From NCBI GenBank assembly GCA_038230515.1, contig JBBRND010000025.1, positions 1 through 64,000 of the forward strand: a stretch of DNA of 64,000 bases, written 5' to 3'. This document shows, piece by piece, positions 42,819-52,828 of this stretch. Position numbers and translations under genes: made by a program. The notes under the pieces were generated by a model. The model was not told the DNA's origin. It worked only from the letters and a program-made list of their open reading frames with translations, and did no database searches. Within the stretch, counting starts at the first letter, position 1. The number at the start of each line of letters is the position of its first letter. Origin of the DNA: JAPLDB01 sp038230515. Lineage in GTDB: Bacteria; Bacteroidota; Bacteroidia; AKYH767-A; 2013-40CM-41-45.

Positions 42819-45491
42819 ATGAAACACCGACATCTGATTATTACATTTCTTTTCTCAGGAATTATTTCTTTAATGGTAGTTGATGCAGTTCGCAACGAAG
42901 CGTCATCCCACTCAAGCGGTGCTCCCGCAGCAAGAACGGGTTCACCTGGCGATGCAGGAGCAACGTGTAAGAACTGCCATGCAGGTCCAACTCCTATCGT
43001 TGAATCAGGATGGATTACTTCAAACATTCCGTCAGCCGGATATACAGGAGGACAGACTTACACCATCACGGCAACCATTACCCGCAGCGGGCACAGCAAA
43101 TTCGGGTTTGAAGTATCACCACAAAACCCTACCGGTACCTTGCTTGGAACATTGATCACTACCAACACAACCGAAACGCAATTGGTCGGCACAAGTAAAT
43201 ACATCACTCACAAAACTGCAGGTACAGCAGGAGCAAATGCGAGAACATGGACTTTCAACTGGACGGCTCCGGTTGCAGGCACTGGCAACGTTACTTTTTA
43301 CGGAGCGTTTCTCGCAACCAACAGCGGCAACAACAGTTCTGGCGATACTACTTTTACTTCAACACTTTTAGTGAGTGAATGTACACCGCCTGCACAGCCG
43401 GGAACTATTTCCGGTAATGCAGTTATCTGTACATCATCATCATCAACGCTGACTTATTCCGTGTTACCCGTGGCTGGAGCAACGAGTTATAACTGGACAT
43501 TTCCTGCCGGATGGACTGTATTAACCACTCAATCCAATAGCATGGATGTGCTTGCAGGAACCACAGGGGGAGCTATTTCTGTGACCGCTTCGAACAGTTG
43601 CGGAACGAGTGCTTCAAGTGCTTTGGTAGTCACTCTCGATCAGCTTTCTGTTTCAGCAACATCAACGATCGTTAGCTGCAACGGAGGAACGAATGGAACG
43701 GCAACGGCAACGCCTTCTGCCGGAGTGGCTCCATATACCTATTCCTGGACGGGAGGAGGAAACGCTGCAATAAATTACAATCTTGCTGCTGGAACTTACA
43801 CAGCAACTGTTACGGATGCTATCGGATGCACGAACATTGCATCAACTACTATTACAGAGCCCTTGCAGATTGTACTTAATACTACATCAACGAATGCATA
43901 TTGTGGAAATTCAAACGGCTCTGTTACTGTTTTTGCCAGTGGAGGCACTCCGGGTTATGCTTATTCATGGTCTCCCGGAAATGCGATGACCGCAACGATG
44001 ACAAACATCAGTAGTGGAAATTATACGGTAACAGTTACAGATGTAAATGGATGTATGGAGTCAGCAAATGTCGCAGTTGCTAATGTATCGGGTCCTACCG
44101 CAACTATATCTTCTTCAACAAATGTAAGCTGCAATGGCGGTACAGATGGCTCAGCAACCGTTACGCTTACTGGTGGTTCAGCTCCATTTACTTATTTATG
44201 GACGGGAGGAGGAGGAACCGGTGCAACCGCAAATAATCTTTCAGCGGGAAATTATTCTGTCACAGTTACAGATGCGAACGGTTGCCTGGCCACTTCAATC
44301 GTTACGATAAGCGAACCACTTCCAATTTCTTTAATTACCGCATCAACTGATGCTGCATGCAGTCAATCAAATGGTTCAGCAAGTGTTATAGTAAGTGGGG
44401 GTACAGCGGGTTATATCTATTCATGGAATTCAAGTCCCGTTCAGACAACTGATACTGCAATAAATTTATCAGCGGGTTATTACACTGTAACGGTGACCGA
44501 TGCGCACGGATGTTCGGCAAGTGTCAGCGTTGGTGTAAGCAATTCTACAGGACCAATTGTGGGCATTGGTACAATAATAAATGTTTCGTGTTTCGGTGGT
44601 TCTGACGGCTCGTTATTTATCACAGTAGGAAACAACGCAAATTATACTTATTTATGGTTGCCTTTTGGTGGCAATGACACAATTGCAACTAATCTATCTG
44701 TGGGAACCTATAGTGTTACTGTAACTGATTCGCTTGGCTGCAGAACTGTTATCACTGCTGATATTTCAGAACCGCCATTGCTTGTTGCAGATGCAGGTTT
44801 CGATATTTCGATATGTGATGGTGCAGGACCTGTTATTGGTGGTGCCATTCCCGCGATAGGAGGGACTTTCCCTTATTTTTATTCATGGAGCCCGGCAGGG
44901 GATTTGAATTCTGCCAACCTTCCTAATCCTGTAGCGACACCTTCGCAAACTACCATCTTCACACTCACAGTTACTGATGCTCATGGGTGTATTTCAACAT
45001 CTGATGTTACTGTTACAGTAAATCCGCTTCCTGTAGTGCCAGTTATTTCAATTAACAACGATGTTCTTTATTCCACGCCTGCAGGTTATTATCAATGGTA
45101 TCTGAACGGAACAATTATCAATGGTGCAACTTCGCAATCATACGCTCCTTTGCAAAATGGGAATTACACGGTGGTAATATCTGATTCTAATTCATGCGAA
45201 GCAACTTCAACTCCGTATTCTTACAATTCAGCAGGAATAGAGGAGGGCGTAATTTCTTCCGACATTTCTATTTATCCCAATCCGGTTGGTGATGAGTTTA
45301 CAGTCTTGTTTTTAAAAATTACTACTGGAGAAATTGAGATTGTGAACGCGTTAGGAGAAATGGTTTACTCAGATGTGCTGAACAATAAACAGAAAACCAT
45401 AAATTGTAAATCATTTCCTGCGGGAATTTATTTTCTGAAAATATCAGCGAATGAAAAATCATTTACGAAACTTTTGGTAAAACAATTCTAG
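42819..45491 (+). CDS. T9SS-secreted choice-of-anchor-V and SprB-repeat protein
   Basis: 890 aa. The ATG at 42819 gives a signal/anchor peptide (1-25). The N-terminal choice-of-anchor-V (Reelin-like) domain (25-185) contains C50-K-N-C53-H54, a CxxCH that could hold heme c and is common in this family. About six SprB-type repeats (270-720; 'VSCNGG.DGSATV...G.APYTY.W..G' and 'AG.Y.VTVTDANGC') follow, then an Ig-like domain and a T9SS type A sorting domain. It should be a long surface filament or adhesin. The upstream 38 codons of open frame have no support. Confidence 0.87.
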   Translation: MKHRHLIITFLFSGIISLMVVDAVRNEASSHSSGAPAARTGSPGDAGATCKNCHAGPTPIVESGWITSNIPSAGYTGGQTYTITATITRSGHSKFGFEVSPQNPTGTLLGTLITTNTTETQLVGTSKYITHKTAGTAGANARTWTFNWTAPVAGTGNVTFYGAFLATNSGNNSSGDTTFTSTLLVSECTPPAQPGTISGNAVICTSSSSTLTYSVLPVAGATSYNWTFPAGWTVLTTQSNSMDVLAGTTGGAISVTASNSCGTSASSALVVTLDQLSVSATSTIVSCNGGTNGTATATPSAGVAPYTYSWTGGGNAAINYNLAAGTYTATVTDAIGCTNIASTTITEPLQIVLNTTSTNAYCGNSNGSVTVFASGGTPGYAYSWSPGNAMTATMTNISSGNYTVTVTDVNGCMESANVAVANVSGPTATISSSTNVSCNGGTDGSATVTLTGGSAPFTYLWTGGGGTGATANNLSAGNYSVTVTDANGCLATSIVTISEPLPISLITASTDAACSQSNGSASVIVSGGTAGYIYSWNSSPVQTTDTAINLSAGYYTVTVTDAHGCSASVSVGVSNSTGPIVGIGTIINVSCFGGSDGSLFITVGNNANYTYLWLPFGGNDTIATNLSVGTYSVTVTDSLGCRTVITADISEPPLLVADAGFDISICDGAGPVIGGAIPAIGGTFPYFYSWSPAGDLNSANLPNPVATPSQTTIFTLTVTDAHGCISTSDVTVTVNPLPVVPVISINNDVLYSTPAGYYQWYLNGTIINGATSQSYAPLQNGNYTVVISDSNSCEATSTPYSYNSAGIEEGVISSDISIYPNPVGDEFTVLFLKITTGEIEIVNALGEMVYSDVLNNKQKTINCKSFPAGIYFLKISANEKSFTKLLVKQF

Positions 45492-45637
45492 GTTTCGTTT
45501 CTTCTTCATCAGACAAATCCTTTTATTTGCATTCTATTATTCGTAAATTCGAAACGATTTGTTATTCGCACCTGTTAATCTTCGTTAAGGTATTTTTCAT
45601 TTGCCGCTTTTCATTTACTTTGCGCAAGAAAATTTTT

Positions 45638-47059
45638 ATGTCACGATTAAGACTCCTTCTCCCGCTTCTTGTTTTTTCTGTAAGCAGTTTCGCGCAATCA
45701 TCATGGTCACTACAGCAATGTATTGATTTTGCGCTTGAACATAACCTCACGATCAAACAATCGGAGTTAAATCAAGAGTTGAATAAGGTAAGTGTGAATC
45801 AGAGCACAGCAAATCTTTTCCCTTCGCTCAATGGCTTTACGTCCAACAATTATTATTTCGGACGAAGTATTGATCCTTACACCAATCAGTTCACACAAAA
45901 TCAGGTTCGTTCCAATTCATTTTCGCTCAGTAGTTCACTTTCATTGTTTGAAGGATTTATTCTTCAAAATACAGTAAAGCAAAGTAAGCTGAATTACATG
46001 AGCAGTAAATATGATTTGCAAAAAGTAAAAAATGATATGGCATTGAATGTTGCGACTGCATATCTTCAGGTGCTTTACAGCAAAGAGTTGCTTGCCGTTA
46101 CCACTGATCAGCATGACGCAACAAAACTGCAACGCGACCGCACCAAGAGGATGGAAGAATTGGGCAGCATGAGCAAAGGAAATTTGCTTGACATGGAATC
46201 GCAATTTGCTTCCGATGAAGTGCGGTTGATCACTGCACAATCTCAATACGATCAGTCGGTGCTTTCGTTGAAGCAGATGCTTGAACTTGATACTTTGAAA
46301 GATTTCAATATTGTTACTCCTGAATTTCCGACTCCGAAAATGGATGCGGGGTATTCTGATGTGAAGGCAATTTATCTTGCAGCATTAAACAATCAGCCAG
46401 ACATGAAAAGCTATGATTACAAAGTTAGCAGCGCAGAAAAAGGAGTGAGCATTGCGAAAGGCGCAATCTATCCACGTCTTTCCATTAGCGGAAGTTTGGG
46501 CACCAGTTATTCCACATCAAGCCAGAGAGTGAAAAGTTACAGCTATTCAAATGATCCGGTTATCATTGGTTACACTTCGCAGTTCGATACGGTGTATTCA
46601 TTGTATCAGCAAAGCACCGCATTGCTGGAGAAAACCCCGTTCAGAGATCAGCTTAATAATAACCTAAGCAAATCAATTGGTTTAAGTTTAAGTATTCCTT
46701 TGTTCAATGGATGGAGTACGCATTCAAATATTCAACGTGCTCGCATCAATCTTGAACAAGTTCAAGTAGGTTTTGAGCAAGCAAAAAAATCAATTTACAA
46801 GAGTATTGAGCAAGCAGTTGCTGATGCAAATGCAGCGTATCAGAAATTCACCGCAGGAGAAAAAAATGTGGAAGCCCAGCAGCAGAGTATGGATTTCAAC
46901 CAGCAGAAATTTGATGTGGGTTTGATCAATACATACGATTACCTGATTGCAAAAAATAATTTCACGAAAGCAAAATCAGATTTGTTGCAGGCAAAGTTCG
47001 ATTACATTTTCCGTTTAAAAGTTCTTGATTTTTACATGGGTAAATCCCTCTCCTTTTAA
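45638..47059 (+). CDS. TolC-family outer-membrane efflux protein
   Basis: 473 aa. Signal peptide 1-19 (SFAQ). Two repeats of the OEP fold follow with long alpha-helical coiled-coil segments (about 150-215 and 370-450) and the typical N-terminal 'WSLQQCIDFALEHNL'. It forms the trimeric outer-membrane channel of tripartite efflux systems. The start at 45638 is chosen by the signal peptide. The periplasmic adaptor follows 12 bp later; the inner-membrane pump is not in the window. Confidence 0.92.
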   Translation: MSRLRLLLPLLVFSVSSFAQSSWSLQQCIDFALEHNLTIKQSELNQELNKVSVNQSTANLFPSLNGFTSNNYYFGRSIDPYTNQFTQNQVRSNSFSLSSSLSLFEGFILQNTVKQSKLNYMSSKYDLQKVKNDMALNVATAYLQVLYSKELLAVTTDQHDATKLQRDRTKRMEELGSMSKGNLLDMESQFASDEVRLITAQSQYDQSVLSLKQMLELDTLKDFNIVTPEFPTPKMDAGYSDVKAIYLAALNNQPDMKSYDYKVSSAEKGVSIAKGAIYPRLSISGSLGTSYSTSSQRVKSYSYSNDPVIIGYTSQFDTVYSLYQQSTALLEKTPFRDQLNNNLSKSIGLSLSIPLFNGWSTHSNIQRARINLEQVQVGFEQAKKSIYKSIEQAVADANAAYQKFTAGEKNVEAQQQSMDFNQQKFDVGLINTYDYLIAKNNFTKAKSDLLQAKFDYIFRLKVLDFYMGKSLSF

Positions 47060-47071
47060 TTAATCAATATT

Positions 47072-48466
47072 ATGAAAAAGAAAAGCAAGCTGCTCCGCTA
47101 TCTCATCATCGCAGTCGTCCTCCTCATCATCTTCGCCATCATTGGCAAGAAGGCCGGATGGATAGGCAAGGAGGAAAAGAAACTGGTAACGGCAGAGAAG
47201 GTGAGCAAGCGAACGATCACTGAAACAGTTTCAGCGAGTGGAAAAATTCAACCTGAAGTCGAAGTAAAAATTTCTCCTGATGTATCCGGTGAAATTGTTG
47301 AACTTACCGTGAAAGAGGGCGACCATGTTGCCAAAGGACAGTTGCTTGCAAAAATTCTTCCTGATATTTACCAGAGTAATGTGGACAGAATGGTTGCAAC
47401 CTTGAATTCTGCAAAGTCAGGTTATGAGGGCGCGAAGTCACGTTTGGTGCAGGCGCAATCATCACTTGATAAAACAAAGTTAACGTATGACCGGACGAAA
47501 AAATTATCGGACGAAAAACTTATTTCTTCGAGCGATTGGGAAGCGGTGAAGTCCGCTTACGAAGTTGCAGTTGCAGAAGTGGATGCGGCAAAGCAGGGAG
47601 TTGACGGAGCTGAGTTTAACGTGCGAAGCACACAGGCATCACTCAAGGAAGCAGAAGACAACCTGAAGAAGACAACGATCTTCGCACCGGTTGACGGCAC
47701 CATTTCCAAACTTAATGTGGAAAAAGGCGAACGTGTTGTTGGAACATCTCAGATGGCCGGAACCGAAATGATGTCACTGGCAAACCTGAACGAAATGGAA
47801 GTGAGTGTTGATGTAAATGAAAACGACATCGTGCGTGTAAATAACGGAGATACTTCAACGATTGAAGTGGATGCTTACCTTGGAAAGAAATTCAAAGGCA
47901 TTGTAACCGAAGTTGCTAACTCTGCAAACAATACTTCTGCGATGAGTACTGATCAGGTTACTAATTTCAAAGTAAAGGTTCGCATTCTTCGCGAATCTTA
48001 TCAGGACATTCTTGACAGCCAACATTCCGGGAGAAGTGCTTTCAATCCGGGCATGTCTGCAACGGTTGACATTATGACTAAAAAAGTTTCTGATGCCTTA
48101 TCAGTTCCTATTCAGGCAGTGACCACGCGCGATACAACAAATAAGGATAAAGTAATGAAGCAAAAGAATCCAGATGAACTTGAAGAAGATGTGGATGCGG
48201 TAAAAGTAGTTGATGAAAAAACAAAAGACAAAGAGAAGGAAGATAAAAAAACAGAATGTGTATTTGTAATTGAAGCAGGAAAACTAAAGCTTACTCCTGT
48301 GAAAGTTGGAATACAAGATAACAACTACATCGAGATTAAAAGCGGATTGAAAGAAGGACAACAGATAGTAACTGCTCCATATAGCTTGATTTCAAAAATT
48401 CTGAAAGAAGGAGACATGGTTGAAGTGGTAAAGAAAGAGAAGCTGTACTCGAAAGAAAATAAATAA
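47072..48466 (+). CDS. HlyD/MacA-type periplasmic adaptor protein
   Basis: 464 aa. An N-terminal membrane anchor (10-27) is followed by a biotinyl-lipoyl-like half (about 50-100), an alpha-helical hairpin (about 105-195), the second lipoyl half (FAPVDGTISKLNVEKGERV near 207-225) and a beta barrel. A Lys/Asp/Glu-rich insert lies near 362-395, with a membrane-proximal domain at the end. It links an inner-membrane pump (often MacB in this phylum) to the TolC protein encoded just upstream. It is followed by the hairpin at 48482-48525. Confidence 0.92.
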   Translation: MKKKSKLLRYLIIAVVLLIIFAIIGKKAGWIGKEEKKLVTAEKVSKRTITETVSASGKIQPEVEVKISPDVSGEIVELTVKEGDHVAKGQLLAKILPDIYQSNVDRMVATLNSAKSGYEGAKSRLVQAQSSLDKTKLTYDRTKKLSDEKLISSSDWEAVKSAYEVAVAEVDAAKQGVDGAEFNVRSTQASLKEAEDNLKKTTIFAPVDGTISKLNVEKGERVVGTSQMAGTEMMSLANLNEMEVSVDVNENDIVRVNNGDTSTIEVDAYLGKKFKGIVTEVANSANNTSAMSTDQVTNFKVKVRILRESYQDILDSQHSGRSAFNPGMSATVDIMTKKVSDALSVPIQAVTTRDTTNKDKVMKQKNPDELEEDVDAVKVVDEKTKDKEKEDKKTECVFVIEAGKLKLTPVKVGIQDNNYIEIKSGLKEGQQIVTAPYSLISKILKEGDMVEVVKKEKLYSKENK

Positions 48467-48481
48467 AGTATATTGAAGAAT

Positions 48482-48525
48482 AAAAGTAAAAAGTCGCAGT
48501 AATTTAACTGCGACTTTTTACTTTT
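48482..48525. terminator. strong hairpin terminator
   Basis: A perfect 19-bp stem (48482-48500 with 48507-48525; AAAAGTAAAAAGTCGCAGT arm) and a 6-nt loop. A-rich and T-rich flanks make it usable on both strands. It lies 16 bp after the adaptor gene and 15 bp before tsaB. Confidence 0.85.
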
Positions 48526-48540
48526 ATTCTTTAAACCCCA

Positions 48541-49227
48541 ATGGTTACCATTCTCTCAATAGAAACTTCCACCACTGTTTGCTCTGTTGCTCTTTCACAA
48601 GATGGAAAGCAATTGTCTATTCGGGAAGTAAATGCCGGGTATTCTCACTCTGAAAAGCTTACTGTTTTTATTGATGAAGTTTGTAAAGAAGGATCAGTTG
48701 AACTGAATAATGTGGATGCAGTTGCTGTAAGTAAAGGCCCGGGATCATACACAGGACTGCGAATTGGAATAAGCACTGCAAAGGGGCTGTGCTATGCACT
48801 CGACAAACCGCTGATTGCAATTGATACATTGAAATCTTTAGCAAATTGTTTTCAACTTCAAACCTTAAACCATAAACATCAAACCCTTCTTCTCCCCATG
48901 CTTGATGCAAGACGCATGGAAGTTTACTGCTCTGTTTTTGATTCAAAACTAAATGAAATTCTTCCGGTAGCAGCAGTTGTGATTGACGAAAATTCTTTTT
49001 CAGAACTTCTCTCAACAAGCAGAATTACTTTTTTCGGTGATGGCTCACCAAAATGCAAACTTCATTTTCAAAATAATCCCAACGCACTGTTTGCTGATGT
49101 GCAACTCTCAGCCAAAGGAATGATTTCTCTGGCTGAAGAGAAATTTCAGAAGAAAGAGTTTGAAGATGTTTCGCTGTTCGAACCTTTTTATCTGAAGGAG
49201 GCGGCTGTTGGAAAAGCAGTCAAATAA
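48541..49227 (+). CDS. tsaB: tRNA threonylcarbamoyladenosine biosynthesis protein TsaB
   Basis: 228 aa. ASKHA-fold protein with ILSIETST (4-11), SKGPGSYTGLRIGISTAKGL (about 63-82) and LPMLDARRMEVY (about 118-129). TsaB acts with TsaD and TsaE to transfer the threonylcarbamoyl group to A37 of ANN-decoding tRNAs. A heptamer tract (48849-48883) encodes residues about 103-115, between 'LKSLA' and the conserved 'MLDARR', a region normally short in TsaB. The gene starts right after the terminator, so its promoter must overlap it or be read through. Confidence 0.93.
   Translation: MVTILSIETSTTVCSVALSQDGKQLSIREVNAGYSHSEKLTVFIDEVCKEGSVELNNVDAVAVSKGPGSYTGLRIGISTAKGLCYALDKPLIAIDTLKSLANCFQLQTLNHKHQTLLLPMLDARRMEVYCSVFDSKLNEILPVAAVVIDENSFSELLSTSRITFFGDGSPKCKLHFQNNPNALFADVQLSAKGMISLAEEKFQKKEFEDVSLFEPFYLKEAAVGKAVK
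48849..48883. repeat. 7-bp-period tract inside tsaB
   Basis: Five heptamers ending in CAA or AAA (form CCnTAAA), exact period, in frame, in a conserved housekeeping gene. Confidence 0.72.
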
Positions 49228-49341
49228 ATTGACTTGCTCGCTTCGCTCACGTTCTTCTTTATCTACTCGCAGGTAGGGGAGAGCCGATTTTTCTAATACC
49301 GTTCCGTCCTGACTTTTATTCTCAAGAACTACAAATAATAA

Positions 49342-49372
49342 AAGTGGCAGGACTGAAGAAGTCCTGCCACTT
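49342..49372. terminator. bidirectional hairpin terminator
   Basis: A perfect 13-bp stem (AAGTGGCAGGACT at 49342-49354 with its complement at 49360-49372) and a 5-nt loop. It lies between convergent tsaB and the gene ending at 49472. The rest of the gap holds fragments of dispersed repeat-like sequence near 49228-49275. Confidence 0.8.
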
Positions 49373-49471
49373 AAGAAATTCAACAAAATGATTCAATGCA
49401 TAATTACAATTGAGAGCGCTGTAAAGAAATGTTCAGGAACCGGCAACATTGAAGCTCCATCTTATTCACAT

Positions 49472-52180
49472 CTATATCTTTACTAACCTGAAAGTTTTTG
49501 TTTCGTTTCCGGCATCAACTCTTATCATGTATATGCCTTGCGGTTCTCCGGCAAGATTGATTGTTTCCTCCGTGCTTATTCCTTTCACAACTTCTACTTG
49601 TTTTCTTGAAATAATTTCTCCATGAATGTTATAGACTGTGTAACTCACGGCTCCGTTGTCTTTGCCTTGTAAGAAAAGGTGTGCCTCATCAATAATCGGA
49701 TTTGGATACACTGATGCTTCCACTTTGATGTCGCTGCTTTCCGTTTGGGCAAAGCGCGGACCGATAGTATTGCCACTTGCAATGACTTCGATTTCTGCTA
49801 AGCCGGCTACATTATGGTTGCCATACGTACCAGTAACATTCAGAATTTTTACTTCCACACATTGAGCTACCACATTATTAAATGTAACACCTGTACCCAC
49901 CACTGATATGTCCTGATTAATTGTTTGGCTGCTTACTAATTGAGTTGCATTTGCATCTGCATATAAGTTTACCTGAATGGAATGAACTTGTAGCGAAGAA
50001 GCTTTTGTACCACCCGATGGAATATTATAAGGTATCACTGTTTTAACTTTTATTGGCACAGCGAACTTTAACCGTGCATATTGACCCGTAGTAATATGGT
50101 TTGGAGTAGTCCAGTAATGTTCCTGAACAAATGCGAGTTGAACCTGACGATCAACTAAAAACTTTGCTTGCGAAGTATCGCCAGAGGAAACCTGAACTGT
50201 AGCTCCGGGTGCAAGGTTGGTAAATTCAGCATCGGCTTCATTCACGGGTATGTCTATTAAAGTATGTCCCCGATGACAACCAATGCAAGTGTTCACCGCT
50301 CCCGGCCTTCCATAATTCATTCCTGCCACATGCGCTGTAGAATTCGGGAAAGGCGCGCCAGTGGTAGGAACTACATAACCAAGAGCAGTAGAACTTCTTA
50401 GCTGCTCGAACAGCGGAACGTTTGCCGGTGCATTTGGATTGGTAACGGCTCCATTGGGAGGTACCGTCATTTCAGTAAGTTGTATCGGCCAATCTTTTTC
50501 TGAATCGGAACCAATACGTGTGCGCTGATGGTTGATGAAAAACCGGATTGAATTTACTTTGCCAATAGCAGGAGCGCTGGTAATATCCATATCTACCGGG
50601 CCATTTCCAAATACATTCAGACATTTAAAAGTGAAAGTCCCATCAGTATTGTAGGGGCCTGCTGCAAGTGGCGGATAGAGCGAAGCTACCTGTGTAATCT
50701 GATCCGTAATAATTGGCGGCAACGTGCGTACGTGTATTGCTTTGGCGCGCAATTCCGTAGTGCCTACCGCATTGTAAATTAGTGTTTTATTGGCACCCGT
50801 TGCATCTATTACATACAGTCCATAATCCTGATTGTAGTTAGGCGCCCAACTCATAATTACTTTATCGTTAGGCAGCACGTTTGCATCGGATGCAAATCCA
50901 TCAATAGGAAAATATCTTAACATCGAATCAGGAGTTCCGACCGGAGCGTTAATTCCTGAACCACCTGTGTAAGTTAATCCGGCTAAATGTTGATTCGTTC
51001 CAACTCCACGCACATGTGTATTCAATCCTCCGAAGCCGCCTTCAGGGGTAAGTTTATTTTGTGGAAAATAATTTGAGACAAGATTTCCGGTGGAAGTAAA
51101 CGAACCACCATACATCATAAATTCCTGGTTGCTTCCGCGACCTCCTGAAAATAATTCAAGTTCGGTTCCGTCAGGATTTATTTCTGCTGCTACCCATCCG
51201 TTAAATGAAAGAAAATTCGGTGCGACACTTTGAATTGCGCCATCAGAACTTAACCCGTCTTTACGAAGATAACCAGTTGCTGTAGAGTTTGCAATTGTGC
51301 TCATGTCATCAAGCGGAAAACGTCCGTTGCGCCACCAACGTGAAAAAACAATTTTACCGGTGAGAGGGTCAACCATTGATCGCTCAGCACCATTGCGCTC
51401 ACTCGTAATGCGATGTTGTGAAGCACCGCTATTAGTCATCACCCAAAGATTGGTAGTGCGCGCACCACCATACTCAGCAGTAGAAGGCGCACGTGAAGAA
51501 GAAAAACAAATACGACCATCCGGCAACCAGATTGGATCAATATCATCATACTTGCTGAAGTCGTTGCCATGACCTCCATTCACATTGAACTGCGCATTGT
51601 TGATTACAAGACTTGATGTTGTAAGTTGTGTTAGCCCGGTTCCGTTTACATTGATTTTGTAGATGCGCCAGGCACCTAACTCTTTTTTGGGAAGGGTGTC
51701 ATACGTCTGTCCTGCAATGGGAGCGGGCAGTCCTGCAAATAAAATTTGCGTGCCGTCATAGCTAACATCAGGTGCATTAACGTCAATCAGATTAAGTGAT
51801 GCTACCGTTGGATTATTACCGTCAATAAGTGTTACCAATGTACCATTGATTTTATAAATCCGAAGTTTACCGGGAGCGCAATCGCGAAAGCGACTATGCG
51901 GACCAACACCAGGCATGTCAGTGAGTGAATCAAGGTCATTTGCTCCATGCTTTACAATTTTACGCGAAACAAAAACTACATCGTAAGGAACAGGGCTAAC
52001 AGTGGCATCGCTGTTTTCGCCATTTCCAACAGGCGCGAAAAACTGCTGCTTTGGCTGCTGGGGGCGATTCAGCGTTTTGTAAACCATAAATGAAACAATG
52101 AATGCAAATGCAAACATAACGAAATGATTGATGCGCAACTGTGGAATAATGCGCGGCTGAACAAGTACATACTTTTTCAT
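49472..52180 (-). CDS. secreted hydrazine-synthase-alpha-like propeller protein with CxxCH and T9SS domain
   Basis: 902 aa. An N-terminal hydrophobic segment (20-38) is followed by a TolB/WD40-like propeller (about 65-480; 'YDDIDPIWLPDGRICFSSSR', 'NPDGTE', 'PNDKVIMSW'). The middle region resembles the HzsA middle domain and has one heme-binding motif C632-I-G-C635-H636. A discoidin/F5-8-like beta domain (about 655-805) and a T9SS type A sorting domain follow. HzsA-like proteins occur widely outside anammox bacteria, and no hydrazine subunits are near, so hydrazine synthesis is not implied. Extracellular redox or binding role unknown. Confidence 0.8.
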   Translation of the reverse strand: MKKYVLVQPRIIPQLRINHFVMFAFAFIVSFMVYKTLNRPQQPKQQFFAPVGNGENSDATVSPVPYDVVFVSRKIVKHGANDLDSLTDMPGVGPHSRFRDCAPGKLRIYKINGTLVTLIDGNNPTVASLNLIDVNAPDVSYDGTQILFAGLPAPIAGQTYDTLPKKELGAWRIYKINVNGTGLTQLTTSSLVINNAQFNVNGGHGNDFSKYDDIDPIWLPDGRICFSSSRAPSTAEYGGARTTNLWVMTNSGASQHRITSERNGAERSMVDPLTGKIVFSRWWRNGRFPLDDMSTIANSTATGYLRKDGLSSDGAIQSVAPNFLSFNGWVAAEINPDGTELELFSGGRGSNQEFMMYGGSFTSTGNLVSNYFPQNKLTPEGGFGGLNTHVRGVGTNQHLAGLTYTGGSGINAPVGTPDSMLRYFPIDGFASDANVLPNDKVIMSWAPNYNQDYGLYVIDATGANKTLIYNAVGTTELRAKAIHVRTLPPIITDQITQVASLYPPLAAGPYNTDGTFTFKCLNVFGNGPVDMDITSAPAIGKVNSIRFFINHQRTRIGSDSEKDWPIQLTEMTVPPNGAVTNPNAPANVPLFEQLRSSTALGYVVPTTGAPFPNSTAHVAGMNYGRPGAVNTCIGCHRGHTLIDIPVNEADAEFTNLAPGATVQVSSGDTSQAKFLVDRQVQLAFVQEHYWTTPNHITTGQYARLKFAVPIKVKTVIPYNIPSGGTKASSLQVHSIQVNLYADANATQLVSSQTINQDISVVGTGVTFNNVVAQCVEVKILNVTGTYGNHNVAGLAEIEVIASGNTIGPRFAQTESSDIKVEASVYPNPIIDEAHLFLQGKDNGAVSYTVYNIHGEIISRKQVEVVKGISTEETINLAGEPQGIYMIRVDAGNETKTFRLVKI

Positions 52181-52513
52181 AATTAATAATTATTAGAGTT
52201 AATATAATCCAAACACGATGCGAAAGCGCACCAACTATAAACAGGAAAAGGAATAAAACCGGTAACCAGAGAGCGCAGGAGAACAATACCGATAACTAAA
52301 AATAACGTGTGCAAGGTGTATGCAGAAGGTTGTAGGGAATTGGTAAAAAGTTAGTTGATGAGATGAATACATGAAAAGTTATCATTAGCAAATAGTGGCA
52401 AAACAAAAAGCGAACGATGTAAAAAGATTATGCCGGAATTGTAAAATATCATTCATCAGGAACAAATTTACATCCATCTTTAATTTCTAAAAGGCGGACA
52501 AATAGGTGCAACC

Positions 52514-52828
52514 ATTCACGAAGTTAATCAACACTTCAACCTCGAAATTCAAATGCCTGACGTTGCTAGTGCGTATATCAAAGCCCTCCATCCACAGATC
52601 AATGCTATCCATACTGATATCAATCTTTCTCATTACTAAATCAATGTTGCCAATCGCTGCATCAATGCTACACGTGTTGATAACGATTTAGTTCTTCCTG
52701 ATTTCAATGTATCATATCCTGAAATCAACGATTCAATCCTTGGTATCAATCATGCTCTTCCTGAAACCAATCATGCCCTTCCTGATATTAATCATTCGCT
52801 TCAAGACATAAATTTATACCCTATCGTA
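52514..52828. repeat. 21-bp-phased degenerate array D (about 15 units)
   Basis: The word ATCAA (or ATTAA, ACCAA, TTCAA, ATAAA) recurs at 52577, 52598, 52619, 52640, 52661, 52703, 52724, 52745, 52766, 52787 and 52808, exactly every 21 bp. A weaker match at 52682 and earlier ones at 52514 and 52535 keep the same phase. Around it the units drift (later units resemble CTTCCTGATATCAATCATGC). In one plus frame it would encode heptads like DINHALP, but a TAA at 52637-52639 breaks that frame. The array fills much of the 732-bp gap 52181-52912; the part 52181-52510 is AT-rich without an evident feature. Confidence 0.8.

Noticed and set aside
49472..52180. Anammox-type hydrazine synthesis
   Set aside because: Only an alpha-like protein with one heme motif is present. 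The beta/gamma subunits are absent and the host is clearly Bacteroidota.
52506..52691. 61-aa plus-strand frame at the start of array D
   Set aside because: It covers only part of the array and lacks a plausible start. The periodic signal continues well past its stop.
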